52,809 bases of DNA from Roseburia hominis (GCA_021771815.1 JAETOE010000025.1:1-52809), one strand, 5' to 3'; positions 18,050-28,179 are shown, counted from the stretch's first letter. The notes: a model not told the origin generated them from the sequence alone. A program made the numbers and translations.

Positions 18050-20047
18050 ATGAGCAAAGAGAAATTTTATATGACAACCGCGATTGCCTACACATCGGGC
18101 AAGCCGCACATCGGAAACACTTATGAGATCGTACTTGCGGACGCAATCGCACGATATAAGAGATTAGAGGGCTACGATGTTTATTTTCAGACAGGAACGG
18201 ACGAGCACGGGCAGAAGATTCAGGAGAAAGCAGAGAAAGCCGGAATCACGCCGAAGCAGTATGTGGACAATGTAGCGGGTGATGTAAAGCGTATATGGGA
18301 TTTAATGAATACTTCCTATGACAATTTTGTCCGCACGACCGATGAAGACCATGAGAAGCAGGTGCAGAAGATTTTCAAGAAGCTTTACGACAAGGGCGAT
18401 ATCTACAAAGGTTCTTACGAGGGACTTTACTGTACGCCGTGTGAGTCTTTCTGGACAGAATCACAGCTTGTGGACGGCAAATGCCCGGACTGCGGACGCG
18501 AGGTAAAGCCGGCGAAGGAGGAGGCATACTTCTTTAAAATGAGCAAATATGCCGACCGCCTGATCGAGCATATCAACACGCATCCCGAGTTCATTCAGCC
18601 GGTTTCCAGAAAGAATGAGATGATGAACAATTTCCTGTTGCCTGGCTTACAGGATCTTTGTGTATCGAGAACGTCCTTCTCATGGGGCATTCCGGTAGAT
18701 TTTGACCCGAAGCATGTAGTTTATGTATGGCTCGATGCGCTGACGAACTATATCACGAAAATCGGATACGATGCGGACGGTGATTCCTCGGAGCTTTTCA
18801 ACAAGAACTGGCCGGCGGACCTGCATCTGATCGGTAAGGATATCATCCGGTTTCATACCATCTACTGGCCGATTTTCTTAATGGCGCTCGATCTGCCGTT
18901 GCCGAAGCAGGTATTCGGACATCCGTGGCTCTTACAGGGCGGCGATAAGATGAGCAAATCCAAGGGAAATGTCATCTATGCGGACGATATGGTAGATTTG
19001 TTCGGCGTGGATGCGACGCGCTATTTCGTACTGCATGAGATGCCGTTTGAGAACGACGGTATCATCACGTGGGAGCTTGTCATCGAGCGTTTCAACTCCG
19101 ACCTTGCAAATATCCTTGGAAATCTCGTGAACCGCACCGTTTCCATGAGTAACAAATATTTTGACGGCGCAGTAAAGAGCACGGGCGTGACCGAGGAAGT
19201 AGACGCGGACTTAAAAGCTGTTGTGACAGGAGCGAGAGACAAGGTCGCGCAGAAGATGAAGGATCTGCGTGTGGCGGATGCTATCTCCGAGGTATTCGCG
19301 GTATTTCGCCGCTGCAACAAGTATATCGACGAGACGGCTCCGTGGGTGCTCGCAAAGGACGAGGCGAAGGCGGACCGCTTAAGCGAGGTGCTCTATAATC
19401 TGGTGGAGTCCATCATGATCGGCGCATCTCTTTTAGAGAGCTTTTTGCCGGAGACGGCGGAGAAGATTGCGGCGCAGCTTAACACAGAGCTTCGCACCTT
19501 TGAGGAGCTGGATAAGTTCGGACTTTATGAGAGCGGTAAGAAAGTGACGGATAAGCCGGAAATCTTATTTGCGCGTCTTGACGCAAAGGATGTTATGCCG
19601 AAGGTCGAGGCAATCAAGGAGGCGCAGAAGAAAGAGTTCGAGGCGGAGCAGCGCGCGCTTGGAGAGGATGTTCCGGCGGAGGATGCAGCAGGGGAGGCGG
19701 TCATCGACATTGAGCCGAAGGACGAAATCGCTTATGACGATTTCATGAAGATGCAGTTTCAGGTCGGCGAGATCATTGCCTGTGAAGCGGTGGAGAAATC
19801 CAAAAAGCTGCTCTGTTCCCAGGTGAAGATCGGCAGTCAGGTAAAGCAGATCGTCTCCGGCATCCGCAAGTACTACACGCCGGAAGAGATGGTCGGCAAG
19901 AAGGTCATGGTGCTTGTGAACTTAAAGCCGGCAAAGCTTGCAGGCGTGCTCTCCGAGGGAATGCTTCTGTGTGCGGAGGATGCGGAGGGCAATCTTGCAC
20001 TTATGACACCGGAGAAGCCGATGCCGTCAGGCGCGGAGATCTGCTAG
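18050..20047 (+). CDS. metG: methionine--tRNA ligase
   Basis: 665 residues, cytoplasmic; attaches methionine to tRNA-Met. Visible: class I HIGH-like HIGN (residues 20-23), a zinc-binding CTPC...CPDC knuckle in the connective domain (about 127-148), KMSKS (about 300-304, followed by KGN), an anticodon-binding helical domain, and a C-terminal tRNA-binding EMAP/OB domain from about 565 (FMKMQFQVGEI ... GIRKYY ... LSEGMLLCAE) that promotes dimerisation. Length fits the MetG type with the OB extension. ATG 18050 has AAAGGAG upstream. Expression is controlled by the upstream T-box. Confidence 0.97.
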   Translation: MSKEKFYMTTAIAYTSGKPHIGNTYEIVLADAIARYKRLEGYDVYFQTGTDEHGQKIQEKAEKAGITPKQYVDNVAGDVKRIWDLMNTSYDNFVRTTDEDHEKQVQKIFKKLYDKGDIYKGSYEGLYCTPCESFWTESQLVDGKCPDCGREVKPAKEEAYFFKMSKYADRLIEHINTHPEFIQPVSRKNEMMNNFLLPGLQDLCVSRTSFSWGIPVDFDPKHVVYVWLDALTNYITKIGYDADGDSSELFNKNWPADLHLIGKDIIRFHTIYWPIFLMALDLPLPKQVFGHPWLLQGGDKMSKSKGNVIYADDMVDLFGVDATRYFVLHEMPFENDGIITWELVIERFNSDLANILGNLVNRTVSMSNKYFDGAVKSTGVTEEVDADLKAVVTGARDKVAQKMKDLRVADAISEVFAVFRRCNKYIDETAPWVLAKDEAKADRLSEVLYNLVESIMIGASLLESFLPETAEKIAAQLNTELRTFEELDKFGLYESGKKVTDKPEILFARLDAKDVMPKVEAIKEAQKKEFEAEQRALGEDVPAEDAAGEAVIDIEPKDEIAYDDFMKMQFQVGEIIACEAVEKSKKLLCSQVKIGSQVKQIVSGIRKYYTPEEMVGKKVMVLVNLKPAKLAGVLSEGMLLCAEDAEGNLALMTPEKPMPSGAEIC

Positions 20048-20221
20048 TCCACAAAAGATCTGTCAGTCCACAAGTAGGTTTTGACCGGAAAACAACGCTG
20101 ACAGATATGGGAAGTTTAGGACAAAAAGCTTTATAACAAAAAAAGACAGATTCACGCACAAAATCTAACAAAAACGACCGTTTTATCCGATGTATAATAT
20201 ATGAACGGATTCATACAAAGC

Positions 20222-20266
20222 GCACCGCAGGGCAGGATTATCGATCCGTCCGGCGGGTGCTTTTTT
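20222..20266 (+). terminator. probable terminator between metG and the coiled-coil gene
   Basis: GCACCGC (20222-20228) pairs imperfectly with GCGGGTGC (20253-20260) before TTTTTT. The 311-bp gap 20048-20358 otherwise holds TATAAT at 20193-20198 and a CCGATGT at 20187 that could be part of a weak sigma-28 promoter (TAAC upstream, spacer one base too long). If transcription starts near 20205, this hairpin is an attenuator in the next gene's leader. Confidence 0.5.
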
Positions 20267-20358
20267 CTTTCATGCAGAGAGCAGAGCGGATGCGCCCGGC
20301 ATCCGGGCGCGAGAGAACGTACCGGCATTCTCTGCGGGAGCTTCAGGGAGGAATGGAA

Positions 20359-21240
20359 ATGAGTACGACGGTAAACGGCGTGGGAAGCACAAATTCCCGT
20401 ACCGCCATGATGGGAACGCTTACGATTCAGAAGAAGGATAATCCCTATGCGCGGATGGCGAATTTCGGGAAACCACAGAAAAAGGCTGCAAAACAGTTGA
20501 ACTATAATCACAGGGAAATCTCCGGTCAGATTATGCGCGCGAAAAAGGCGCAGAGCGCGGCGACCGTGCTGACGCGTGCAAAGAGCAAGCTTGCCGTGTT
20601 GCAGCGGCAGGCGGGAACAGGTCAGTATAATCAGAAAGAGGTGGCAAGCGCGATCGCGCACGCGAAGCGGATGGTGCGGTGCGCACAGCTTAAGGTGCGC
20701 AATCTCAGAGAAGAAGAGAGGGAGCAGAAGGCGCACCAGAAGGAGAACGGCGCAAAGACGCAGCAGAAGCAGGGCGAGGTGAGACGCCGGGTTGCGGCAA
20801 AGGAGCGCGAGTTAAAGCAGAAGGTTGCCATTGAGGAGACGCAGGCGGTCATAAAGGAAAAGCAAAAACGCAGTGAAATGGCACAGAAACGCCGGATGCA
20901 CCGCAATGAGGAGCACGGAAAGATCGCGGAGGCGGACATGAAATATATCAAGGAAATGTCCGGAAATAACAGCGGATGTACGGGCAGCAGTTATGATGAA
21001 GCATCCGGCATCGCATTTGATATCAGCAGTGCAGCGATTGCACTTGCCGAACTCGCGCTGATGGAACAGGCGAGAAATGAGATTGAGATGGAGGTCGAGG
21101 CGGAAGTAGAAGCGGAGATGGCGCTCGAATCAGGGCAGATGTCTGATGTCTCCGGCAGTATGGGCGGCGGAACGCCTGTGACGGACAGCAGTGCGGCAGC
21201 AGGAGGAGAGGCGGCAGCGCCGGTGGACGTGTCGGTATAG
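20359..21240 (+). CDS. coiled-coil protein of unknown function
   Basis: 293 residues. After a Ser/Thr-rich N-terminus, a basic region (LNYNHREISGQI, residues about 50-60) leads into long Lys/Arg/Glu/Gln-rich coiled coil (about 65-210), then a short hydrophobic helix (AFDISSAAIALAELALM, about 222-240), an acidic EVEAEVEAEM segment and a Ser/Gly/Ala-rich tail. No signal peptide. I recognise this build as a Lachnospiraceae hypothetical but know no function. The ATG at 20359 is chosen because GGGAGGA ends 6 bp upstream; the ATG at 20353 touches that site. Its position before a chemoreceptor, and a possible sigma-28-like -10, hint at a motility link, weakly. Confidence 0.65.
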   Translation: MSTTVNGVGSTNSRTAMMGTLTIQKKDNPYARMANFGKPQKKAAKQLNYNHREISGQIMRAKKAQSAATVLTRAKSKLAVLQRQAGTGQYNQKEVASAIAHAKRMVRCAQLKVRNLREEEREQKAHQKENGAKTQQKQGEVRRRVAAKERELKQKVAIEETQAVIKEKQKRSEMAQKRRMHRNEEHGKIAEADMKYIKEMSGNNSGCTGSSYDEASGIAFDISSAAIALAELALMEQARNEIEMEVEAEVEAEMALESGQMSDVSGSMGGGTPVTDSSAAAGGEAAAPVDVSV

Positions 21241-21291
21241 ATACGGCAAAAATCCTAAAAAAATGACACTCAAATAAAATGAAATACACTT

Positions 21292-21348
21292 AAAAAGACC
21301 CTTCCGGATTCTATGATAAGGATAACAAAAAAATGGGAGGGTCTTTTT
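21292..21348 (+). promoter_or_regulatory. terminator-like hairpin containing the chemoreceptor RBS
   Basis: AAAAAGACCCT (21292-21302) and AGGGTCTTTTT (21338-21348) are perfect 11-bp inverted copies. The 3' arm includes the ribosome-binding site GGGAGGG and its T run ends at the ATG (21349). A TATGAT -10-like box (21312-21317) lies in the loop, so a transcript starting there would lack the 5' arm. The hairpin can therefore end or silence read-through from the upstream gene while leaving native mRNA translatable. Confidence 0.6.
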
Positions 21349-23397
21349 ATGTCGCAGAGAAAAGGGAAGCAGAAAGAGGCGGCAAAGCGCCGGGCAGGAA
21401 TTTCTATCCGTCTGCAGCTTACAGTAGGCTTTTTGATACCGGTTTTGTTTATGGTCGGAATAGGTTTGATTTCTTATACAAAGGCGTCCGAAGGACTGAT
21501 CCGAAACTATGAGGCGTCTGCATGTACGGTGCTTGAGATGACGATGGCGTCCTTTGACGAGGCGATGCAGACGATATCGGCAATCACATTGGAGCTGGCA
21601 CAGGACAAGACCGTCAATTCGTATGCTCTGGGCGGATATCAGTCGGATACCTCTAAGCAGGGGCAGGCAAAGACGACGATCAGTAATAACATCAATGTCA
21701 AACAGACGGCAAGCTGGATGATTGAGAGCATTCATATCATTCCGGTGGACGGCGTTGAAATTATTACGACACAGAGGCAGGAGGCGAGCGGTATGGAGAG
21801 CTTTATCGGGGAGATGAAGAATGCGCAGGAGGGAGAACTGCTTGCGGACGGATACCTGCATTGGGGCAGCAGCCATGACTTTGTTGATGAAAAGATGAAT
21901 ACGGGAGACTATATTCTCTACTGCAGCCGATCCTTTAACAGCGGAGACATAAGAGGACTTATACTTGTAGATGTCAGTGAAAAGGCGATTGCAGATCTTT
22001 TGTCCGAGGTGGATCTCGGTCCTGGAAGCTATGTGTCCTTTATCACGGCGGAGGGAAGAGAAGTAAGCTCTGATGCGTCTTTTTCGGCAAAGGATCTGGC
22101 GCAGATCAATTGGGAAGGCGGCGCGGATTATGTGGATTATCAGGGGCAGAAATATTTCTATATGACGGCAGTAAGTTCTGTGACAGGCGGCAGGATGATC
22201 GCGATGGTGCCGAAATCCTATATTACAAAAAGTTCAGAGGAAATTCGCAATATCACGCTGATATTGGTGGTGATTGCCTGTGCGGCGGCTTTGCTCATAA
22301 GCACCTGCGTAATTGCAGGAATCAGCGGAAATATCAAAAGGAGCGTAAAGCGTCTGGATGAGGTTTCGAAAGGAAATCTTGCGGAGAGCGCAAAACGTGA
22401 GCATCCGGCACACAATGAGTTTGGAAAGCTTCACGAGGCGATGAGTAATACGGTCGTCAGGATGCGGGAATTGATACAGGCTGTTTCCGATATGAAGGAT
22501 GAAGTACTGTCATCCGGCGATACGGTCATGGTTTCCGGCAATGAACTGAGTTCGCTGATTGAGAGTGTAAGTATGCAGATGGAGGAGATCAATGATATTA
22601 TTGCATTGCAGAACGGGGAAGTTACGGAATGCAACGGGCAGATGGAAGAACTCTCGGTACAGATAAAAAATGTGAGCAGCAGCATCTTTAACACGATTGA
22701 AAATATCACAAATTCCAGAAAGATGATTGACGACGGGATGGAGACGGTCGATGAGATGGCGAGACAGTCGAGACAGACGGCGGACGCAACAAGGGAGGTG
22801 CAGGAGCATGTCATGCGGCTCGCGGGCAAGCTTGAGGAGATTGCAGAATTTGTAAGCGATATACAAAACATTGCATCCCAGACAAATCTGTTATCCTTAA
22901 ATGCATCGATCGAGGCGGCGCGCGCCGGAGAGCACGGAAGGGGCTTTTCCGTTGTCGCATCGGAAATTCGTAGTCTGGCGGACGATTCGGCAAGGACTGC
23001 GGAGGAGATACAGAAGATCATCGAGGAAGTTTCGGTATATTCCCATAGCGCGATTCAGAAGGTGGAAGAGGCGGAAGGCATCTCCAAGGGACAGATGGAG
23101 AGTGCGAAGCACACGACTGCGGCGTTCCATCAGATGAACGAAATCATGGAGGGACTGGTAGAGAGCATGCAGCAGGTGACAAGAGATGTGGATGAGATGA
23201 ATCATGACAGGAAGCAGGCGCTAAAATCCATTCACAGTATCGGAGAATCCTCCGGCAGCACAGTAAAAGCTGCGGATGAGGTGCGCAGCATTTTAGAGAG
23301 CCAGATGCAGTCGGCGGAGAGCCTTAAGGCGGAGACTGGCAGAATGAAGGAGAATATGCGGCAGCTTGAGGAAGCGATAGAGACGTTTAAGCTGTGA
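21349..23397 (+). CDS. methyl-accepting chemotaxis protein
   Basis: 682 residues. Membrane helix at about 20-42, extracytoplasmic sensor about 43-290 (Cache-like, with [14 protein letters not shown] and [13 protein letters not shown] near its end), second membrane helix about 300-322, HAMP-like linker, then a full signalling domain with tip [20 protein letters not shown] (about 510-529) and [22 protein letters not shown] 21349 is supported by GGGAGGG; the frame extends to 21313 through the regulatory hairpin and is not used. It differs strongly in sensor sequence from the chemoreceptor at 15.4 kb, so probably another ligand. No che genes are nearby. Confidence 0.92.
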   Translation: MSQRKGKQKEAAKRRAGISIRLQLTVGFLIPVLFMVGIGLISYTKASEGLIRNYEASACTVLEMTMASFDEAMQTISAITLELAQDKTVNSYALGGYQSDTSKQGQAKTTISNNINVKQTASWMIESIHIIPVDGVEIITTQRQEASGMESFIGEMKNAQEGELLADGYLHWGSSHDFVDEKMNTGDYILYCSRSFNSGDIRGLILVDVSEKAIADLLSEVDLGPGSYVSFITAEGREVSSDASFSAKDLAQINWEGGADYVDYQGQKYFYMTAVSSVTGGRMIAMVPKSYITKSSEEIRNITLILVVIACAAALLISTCVIAGISGNIKRSVKRLDEVSKGNLAESAKREHPAHNEFGKLHEAMSNTVVRMRELIQAVSDMKDEVLSSGDTVMVSGNELSSLIESVSMQMEEINDIIALQNGEVTECNGQMEELSVQIKNVSSSIFNTIENITNSRKMIDDGMETVDEMARQSRQTADATREVQEHVMRLAGKLEEIAEFVSDIQNIASQTNLLSLNASIEAARAGEHGRGFSVVASEIRSLADDSARTAEEIQKIIEEVSVYSHSAIQKVEEAEGISKGQMESAKHTTAAFHQMNEIMEGLVESMQQVTRDVDEMNHDRKQALKSIHSIGESSGSTVKAADEVRSILESQMQSAESLKAETGRMKENMRQLEEAIETFKL

Positions 23398-23418
23398 TGA
23401 TCATGTGGTAACGGCTAC

Positions 23419-23447
23419 AAGGGGGAGGCGCTTGACGTCTTCCCCTT
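23419..23447. terminator. hairpin between convergent genes
   Basis: AAGGGGGA (23419-23426) pairs with TTCCCCTT (23440-23447) with one mismatch, between the convergent chemoreceptor and flavodoxin-like genes. A second palindrome, CTGACGCGTCAG, follows at about 23452. The T run is poor; a bidirectional terminator is likely but not certain. Confidence 0.45.
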
Positions 23448-23481
23448 AATTCTGACGCGTCAGGCGAGTTTGAGATTAGAT

Positions 23482-24252
23482 TTAAACTTTCTGTTCTGAA
23501 TCTGCTTTATGAATATATGTATCTTTTTTTAATAACGTAAAAATTATTTTACCATTGAATAATGCTGTAATAGTCATAAAAATATCTGCCATTGGTATAA
23601 ATAAAAATGCGGGAACCATAACACGTGTATAATGGTTCTTTATTTGTCGGAGTTTTCGCACATTTATAGACAGACGGGCTATAAAATAAAATATGCCGCA
23701 GTTAAAAAATAGATATATCCCAATATTTTCCATGAGGGGCTGCCAGGTGGAGAATGTAACCGCTGTTCCCATTGCATAGTGCTTTATAAGATTTACCACG
23801 ATCAGTACAGCAAAAACAATAGGATAATAAACGGCAAGACAATGAAACATTTCGCCACCGCCAATTCCAACACCGCCTCCCCATGTGAGTCCTGTCCGCC
23901 TGCACCAGCACTCATACATTCTCAAATGGGACTTGTTATGCGTACCTTCGATAAAACCATTATTGGATATTGCATATACTAAAAAATGACAACTATTTTT
24001 AATACAAAATTCTTCCGCCTGTTGCAGAAATTCCAGAACATGAGAGGGAATGCCATCCACATACAAAGGCGCAGCCAGTATAAGGGCATCAATGTCTTTA
24101 AGCTGCTGTAAAATTTTAGGATATTCGCTTTTTGTGCGTAGCGAAGCGTATTGAACCTTGCAACCTGTCAGAAGCACTCCCATAATTTTACCAAGAAATT
24201 TTGAAGTGCTGCTTTTCTTTTTGGGACTTCCATTCAAGATTAATATTTTCAT
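23482..24252 (-). CDS. flavodoxin-fold protein with C-terminal membrane segments
   Basis: 256 residues. The N-terminal ~150 residues are an NAD(P)H-dependent FMN-reductase/flavodoxin fold (KILILNGSPKKKSSTSKFLG phosphate loop; ALILAAPLYVDGIPSHVLEFL). The rest holds about three membrane helices (FAVLIVVNLI, IYLFFNCGIFYFI, MVPAFLFIPMADIFMTI), an unusual fusion suggesting electron transfer at the membrane. ATG 24252 is chosen for AGGAG 10 bp upstream and overlaps the upstream partner gene by 4 bp, implying translational coupling. Downstream of an ABC exporter. Substrate unknown. Confidence 0.7.
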   Translation of the reverse strand: MKILILNGSPKKKSSTSKFLGKIMGVLLTGCKVQYASLRTKSEYPKILQQLKDIDALILAAPLYVDGIPSHVLEFLQQAEEFCIKNSCHFLVYAISNNGFIEGTHNKSHLRMYECWCRRTGLTWGGGVGIGGGEMFHCLAVYYPIVFAVLIVVNLIKHYAMGTAVTFSTWQPLMENIGIYLFFNCGIFYFIARLSINVRKLRQIKNHYTRVMVPAFLFIPMADIFMTITALFNGKIIFTLLKKDTYIHKADSEQKV

Positions 24253-24737
24253 AATTTTATTGCTCCTATATCCTCGAAACATTTCGCAAAAAATATTTTA
24301 TGTGTGTCAGCCTCCATGTTGACAGCATGGCAAGCTACATATTCTTCGGCGGTTTTCCGTTCAAATTCACTGTATTCGCCATAAAAGTATACGATTAAAT
24401 TTCGCCTTATTTTATAACGGTTGGTATGATATGTTTTGCCTTTACGAAATGTAAGAAATGGCAGACAATCAGAGATTCCCCTGTCCAGGAAACGTTTGAC
24501 TGCGGGGCTGTAGCCGCCATAGCAAATGTTGCTGATAATTACAACATTTTCACTGTTTCCCACTGCAGCGCCGCTATGCTGAAAAGCATCCGCATACACA
24601 CAATATCCTGCATTTTTTGTCCAACACTTAAAGCAGCCTTGACATGGTGCCGTCTTAATATTAGTATTAATTATTTTAAAATCATCACCCAAATTTTGAA
24701 AAGAATAATTTTCCAAGTCATGTATCAAAATATTCAT
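24249..24737 (-). CDS. iron-sulfur flavoprotein-like oxidoreductase
   Basis: 162 residues of the flavodoxin-like superfamily. The Cys cluster APCQGCFKCWTKNAGYC (residues about 31-47) is typical of the iron-sulfur flavoprotein/FMN reductase relatives that carry a TxPCxGCFxCW signature. The glycine-rich ISNICYGGYSPAVKRFLDR follows, a flavin-binding loop. It overlaps the next flavodoxin-like gene by 4 bp and starts 25 bp after the ABC permease, with AGGAAA upstream of the start. Redox partner unknown. Confidence 0.75.
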   Translation of the reverse strand: MNILIHDLENYSFQNLGDDFKIINTNIKTAPCQGCFKCWTKNAGYCVYADAFQHSGAAVGNSENVVIISNICYGGYSPAVKRFLDRGISDCLPFLTFRKGKTYHTNRYKIRRNLIVYFYGEYSEFERKTAEEYVACHAVNMEADTHKIFFAKCFEDIGAIKL

Positions 24738-24762
24738 AATATTTCCTAACCCCTCACAAGTT

Positions 24763-25926
24763 TCAATTTGTTGAAACGGACCGCTGTCTCATTACCACCG
24801 GAACAAGAGCAAATACAGCGACGGCAAATAACAACTGGATGCCGACGCACTGCCAGTAGAAGCTGCTGTCAAAGACCTCACTGCCGAATCCGGCGAGCAT
24901 ATTGTTGGCACGGATGTACCAGTATGCGGGCAGGAAGCGGGCGACGGAGAGAACGGAATCCGGCAGTATCGACTGGGGAACGAAGGAACCGCAGAGGAAG
25001 GACATGGATAGTCCTAATACGTTTGCGACCATATTTAAAATATTGTCATCAGGTGCAAAGCAGCTGATAAACAGCGCCAGCGCCGCAGAAAAAAGAAGGA
25101 ATGCAAAACTGTTTATAACGGCGTAGAGCGCGTCAGACTGCAGCATATCATTTCCGTAGCGGATCAGTCCGAGCAGTAATAAAAGAATCCAGATAATAAA
25201 ACTGTATGAGGTACAGCCTGCGGTGAGCGCAAGTGTGCGTTTCAGACCGGGGAGAGCAGAGCAGACGGTACGCTCCTTTACATCGTGTCTGTTCAGTACG
25301 ACAAGAATCGGCGCCATACCGGTGCACAGAATCAAAAACATAATATATGGAAGAAACTGAAAAAAGTAAAAAACAGCGTCTCCGGTGTGCGTCTCTTCTT
25401 CCCGAAAGGAAAGAACCTCTGTCTTTGGCAGGGAAGAGAGCGCAGAGTCTGTCTGCTCAATCGCTTCCGCAAGCGTAAAGCCGCCTGCAAGGTGGAGCTG
25501 GATCGACTGTAGATACTGGGAAATCTGCTGATCCACATATGCCCCGCGGGTGCTTCCGGGAATCGAGAGCGAGGAGAGTAGCCCGTCTGTTTCGCCGGAG
25601 AGAAGGTGTTCCTCAAAGCCCCTGGGAATTGTTACAACATAATCTAAGGTGCGGTAATAAATCTGATCCAGTACCGCTTCCGCTTCGTCGTCCGCCTGCG
25701 TCACATTGTGGATGGAGGAAAGGTAATCGCGGAGCGCCCTGCTCGCAGTGCTATCGTCCTCATCCGTCAGTGAGACGGAGAGCTGCGTGGACTGGAAATA
25801 TCCCGTGTAGGTGTCCTCTGCGCTTCCGGAAAGCATGAGCGTCATGATAACATACACAACAAAGTAAATGGCAGCGGATTTCCAGCGTTTCTTTGCTATC
25901 TTAAAAAAAGTTTTAAAGACTTGCAT
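24763..25926 (-). CDS. ABC-2 type transporter permease
   Basis: 387 residues. One membrane helix near the N-terminus (AIYFVVYVIMTLML), a long extracytoplasmic domain (about 45-215), then five to six helices (FLPYIMFLILCTGMAPILVV, YSFIIWILLLLLGLI, LSMSFLCGSFVPQSILP, YWYIRANNML). The topology and the FxCGxFVPxxxLP region match the ABC-2/DrrB-type exporter subunit. ATG 25926 has AGGAGG; the start overlaps the upstream permease by 14 bp. It forms a heteromeric exporter with the other permease and the ATPase. Confidence 0.88.
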   Translation of the reverse strand: MQVFKTFFKIAKKRWKSAAIYFVVYVIMTLMLSGSAEDTYTGYFQSTQLSVSLTDEDDSTASRALRDYLSSIHNVTQADDEAEAVLDQIYYRTLDYVVTIPRGFEEHLLSGETDGLLSSLSIPGSTRGAYVDQQISQYLQSIQLHLAGGFTLAEAIEQTDSALSSLPKTEVLSFREEETHTGDAVFYFFQFLPYIMFLILCTGMAPILVVLNRHDVKERTVCSALPGLKRTLALTAGCTSYSFIIWILLLLLGLIRYGNDMLQSDALYAVINSFAFLLFSAALALFISCFAPDDNILNMVANVLGLSMSFLCGSFVPQSILPDSVLSVARFLPAYWYIRANNMLAGFGSEVFDSSFYWQCVGIQLLFAVAVFALVPVVMRQRSVSTN

Positions 25927-27226
25927 ATTTCTTCCTCCTAACCAGTGCAAAGCCGCCGAGACAAAGAAGTATAGAGAGTGCCAGCAGACTTATGATATTT
26001 GAAAAGAACCGCGCGTGCGACGGATAGACAATCAGTGCGTAGAGCGCGTCCGTAATCAGAGCCGACGGGTTGATGCGGTTTATAAGCGGGCAGAAATTTT
26101 CTACACGGATACGCATATCCGCGACCATCAGACCGCTTAGGAAACAGCCTGCCATAATGACAACCATCAGAATGGAGAATTTTATTGTTTTATTAAGCTG
26201 CCCGAAGGAGCCGACGAAAAAGCCCAGGCTGATTCCGGCAAAGCAGCCGCACAGGGCGGTCAGAGCCACATAACCAAGCTCGTCGCCAAAGTTCACGCCA
26301 AGCACGAGAGCCAGATAAGCAAGGGTGACCAGCAGCGTCAGAAATTCGAAGAGCAGCGAAGCGGTGAGCTGTCCGAGGATCGATACGAACTTGGGAACAG
26401 GGGAAATGTTTCTTCGCGCGCCAAGCTGGGATAGATTTGCCTGATTGTAGATGGCAACGTTATTTCCCATCATGGCGGCATACAGGCAGGTCATGGCAAT
26501 CAGATTAAAAAAGTAAATCAATGATTCGTCCAACGTATCAGCGGAGATGGATTCCTGCGTCAGATAATTTGCGTCCGTATTGTCGGAAAATGTATGAAGC
26601 AGCTTGGGGAGCGTCTCGGGGTGCGTCATTGCAGCCGAGAGGATCGCGTTATAATCCAGGTTGAACTGATCTACAAAGGCACTGAGGATGCTCTGGTAAA
26701 GCGGGTCGGAATTCATCTCTGACGAGACGGACAGGTGCAGCAGGGCGGCTGTTTCAGAGAAATCCGCAGCTGTCTCGGTTCCATCGGAGGCGACTTGGGT
26801 GTTGATAGAATCAGACATCGCGGAAAGGTCTGCGGTAATAATGCCGTAGATTTCCTTTTTCTCGAGCAGAGCACACGCTTCCTCCCAGGAGGCGTAGGTA
26901 ACCTCCAAAAATTGGTCGTCTCCCGGTTCGGACAGGGAATCAAAGAGTCCGCGGACGAGACTATCTGGAGAGAAAGAATCGGTTGAAGCAAAGCCCTCGG
27001 AAAGTCCGGCGGCGATGTCGGGTGGCAGCATCTGTTCGAAAGAGGAAGTGCCCCCTTCAATGACAACGGCAATGGGAATCGCTTCAAAGCGTTCATCGAT
27101 GCCAAGTCCGGCAAAGGTGAAGTGGAACATTGTGCCGAGCACCAGCGGAAAAGCAAAACACCAGAACAGAGAGCCTTTGTCTCGCAGCAATGTCAAAAAC
27201 ATATATTTCATAGAATGAAAGAACAT
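25913..27226 (-). CDS. ABC-2 type transporter permease
   Basis: 437 residues, same topology as its neighbour: first helix (WCFAFPLVLGTMF), a large external domain (about 45-235), then six helices including the family-typical MAGCFLSGLMV and a late FFSNIISLLALSILL. ATG 27226 has AGGAGG 7 bp upstream. It lies 11 bp after the ATPase gene. The pair resembles exporters controlled by LiaRS/NarL-like two-component systems in Firmicutes, often used against cell-wall-active peptides; export substrate not determinable. Confidence 0.88.
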   Translation of the reverse strand: MFFHSMKYMFLTLLRDKGSLFWCFAFPLVLGTMFHFTFAGLGIDERFEAIPIAVVIEGGTSSFEQMLPPDIAAGLSEGFASTDSFSPDSLVRGLFDSLSEPGDDQFLEVTYASWEEACALLEKKEIYGIITADLSAMSDSINTQVASDGTETAADFSETAALLHLSVSSEMNSDPLYQSILSAFVDQFNLDYNAILSAAMTHPETLPKLLHTFSDNTDANYLTQESISADTLDESLIYFFNLIAMTCLYAAMMGNNVAIYNQANLSQLGARRNISPVPKFVSILGQLTASLLFEFLTLLVTLAYLALVLGVNFGDELGYVALTALCGCFAGISLGFFVGSFGQLNKTIKFSILMVVIMAGCFLSGLMVADMRIRVENFCPLINRINPSALITDALYALIVYPSHARFFSNIISLLALSILLCLGGFALVRRKKYASL

Positions 27227-27237
27227 AGCATTACCTC

Positions 27238-28179
27238 CTAGTCGCGCAATTCTTTTCCGGTGATTTCCAGAAAAACATCATTTAAAGTGGGCAGCTCGGA
27301 ATAGACCCTGCCGAAAGAGACTTCCTCAGACTGCAGATAGGAAAGCACGCGCGGCAGGTTGTGTGTGCCGCCGCTGCAGAGCACCTTCAGACAGTGGTTT
27401 TCAAAGGAGGCCTCGTAGACATGTTTTAGCCCGCGGATAGCGTCAAGCTGTTCCGGTAAGAGGTCTAAGATGTCGATGGAGATGATCTCGCTCTTTTTAA
27501 TCATCCGCTTCAATTCCGCGGTCGTACCGATCGCCAGATTCTTTCCTTTATCCATAATCGCAACGCGGGTACAGATCTGCTCGACCTCTTCCATGTAGTG
27601 TGAGGTATAGATGATCGTCGCGCCCTGGCGGTTCAGTTCCTGGATGCCCTCAAGAATCCGGTTGCGGCTCTGCGGATCTACGGCAACTGTCGGTTCGTCC
27701 AAGAAGATGAGCTTTGGCTTGTGCGCAATACCGCAGGCAATGTTCAGGCGCCGCAGAAGGCCGCCGGAGAGCTTTTTGGGGTAAAATCTGCGGAAATCGG
27801 AAAGCCCGACAAAATCAATCGCTTCTTCCACACACTGTCTGCGGACTGCTTTGTCCTTTATGTAGAGTCCGCAGAAATAATCGATATTTTCGTAGACGGT
27901 CAGCTCATCAAAGACAGCGACATTTTGCATTACAACGCCGATCTGGCGTTTTAAGTCGTAGCTGTCCGGGTGCATTTCTTTTCCGAAGACTTCGATCGTG
28001 CCCTTGTCAAAGGCGAGCAGAGATAAGATACAATTAATGGTGGTAGTCTTGCCGGAACCGTTCGGTCCGAGCAGACCGAAGATTTCTCCCTCTTCAATCC
28101 GCAGATTAAAATGGTCAAGTGCGACCAGATCATCGTAGCGTTTTACGAGATTTTCTATTTTGATAACAGGTACTGGCAT
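27238..28179 (-). CDS. ABC transporter ATP-binding protein
   Basis: 313 residues. Walker A GPNGSGKTTT (about 38-47), Q-loop GVVMQNVAVF, signature LSGGLLRRLNIA (one variant: LSGGL instead of LSGGQ), Walker B LIFLDEPTVAVDP, and H-loop YTSHYMEE. The C-terminal ~80 residues are the usual extension of multidrug/ABC-2 ATPases. ATG 28179 follows AGGAG. First gene of the exporter operon and divergent from the two-component system, which likely controls it. Confidence 0.95.
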   Translation of the reverse strand: MPVPVIKIENLVKRYDDLVALDHFNLRIEEGEIFGLLGPNGSGKTTTINCILSLLAFDKGTIEVFGKEMHPDSYDLKRQIGVVMQNVAVFDELTVYENIDYFCGLYIKDKAVRRQCVEEAIDFVGLSDFRRFYPKKLSGGLLRRLNIACGIAHKPKLIFLDEPTVAVDPQSRNRILEGIQELNRQGATIIYTSHYMEEVEQICTRVAIMDKGKNLAIGTTAELKRMIKKSEIISIDILDLLPEQLDAIRGLKHVYEASFENHCLKVLCSGGTHNLPRVLSYLQSEEVSFGRVYSELPTLNDVFLEITGKELRD

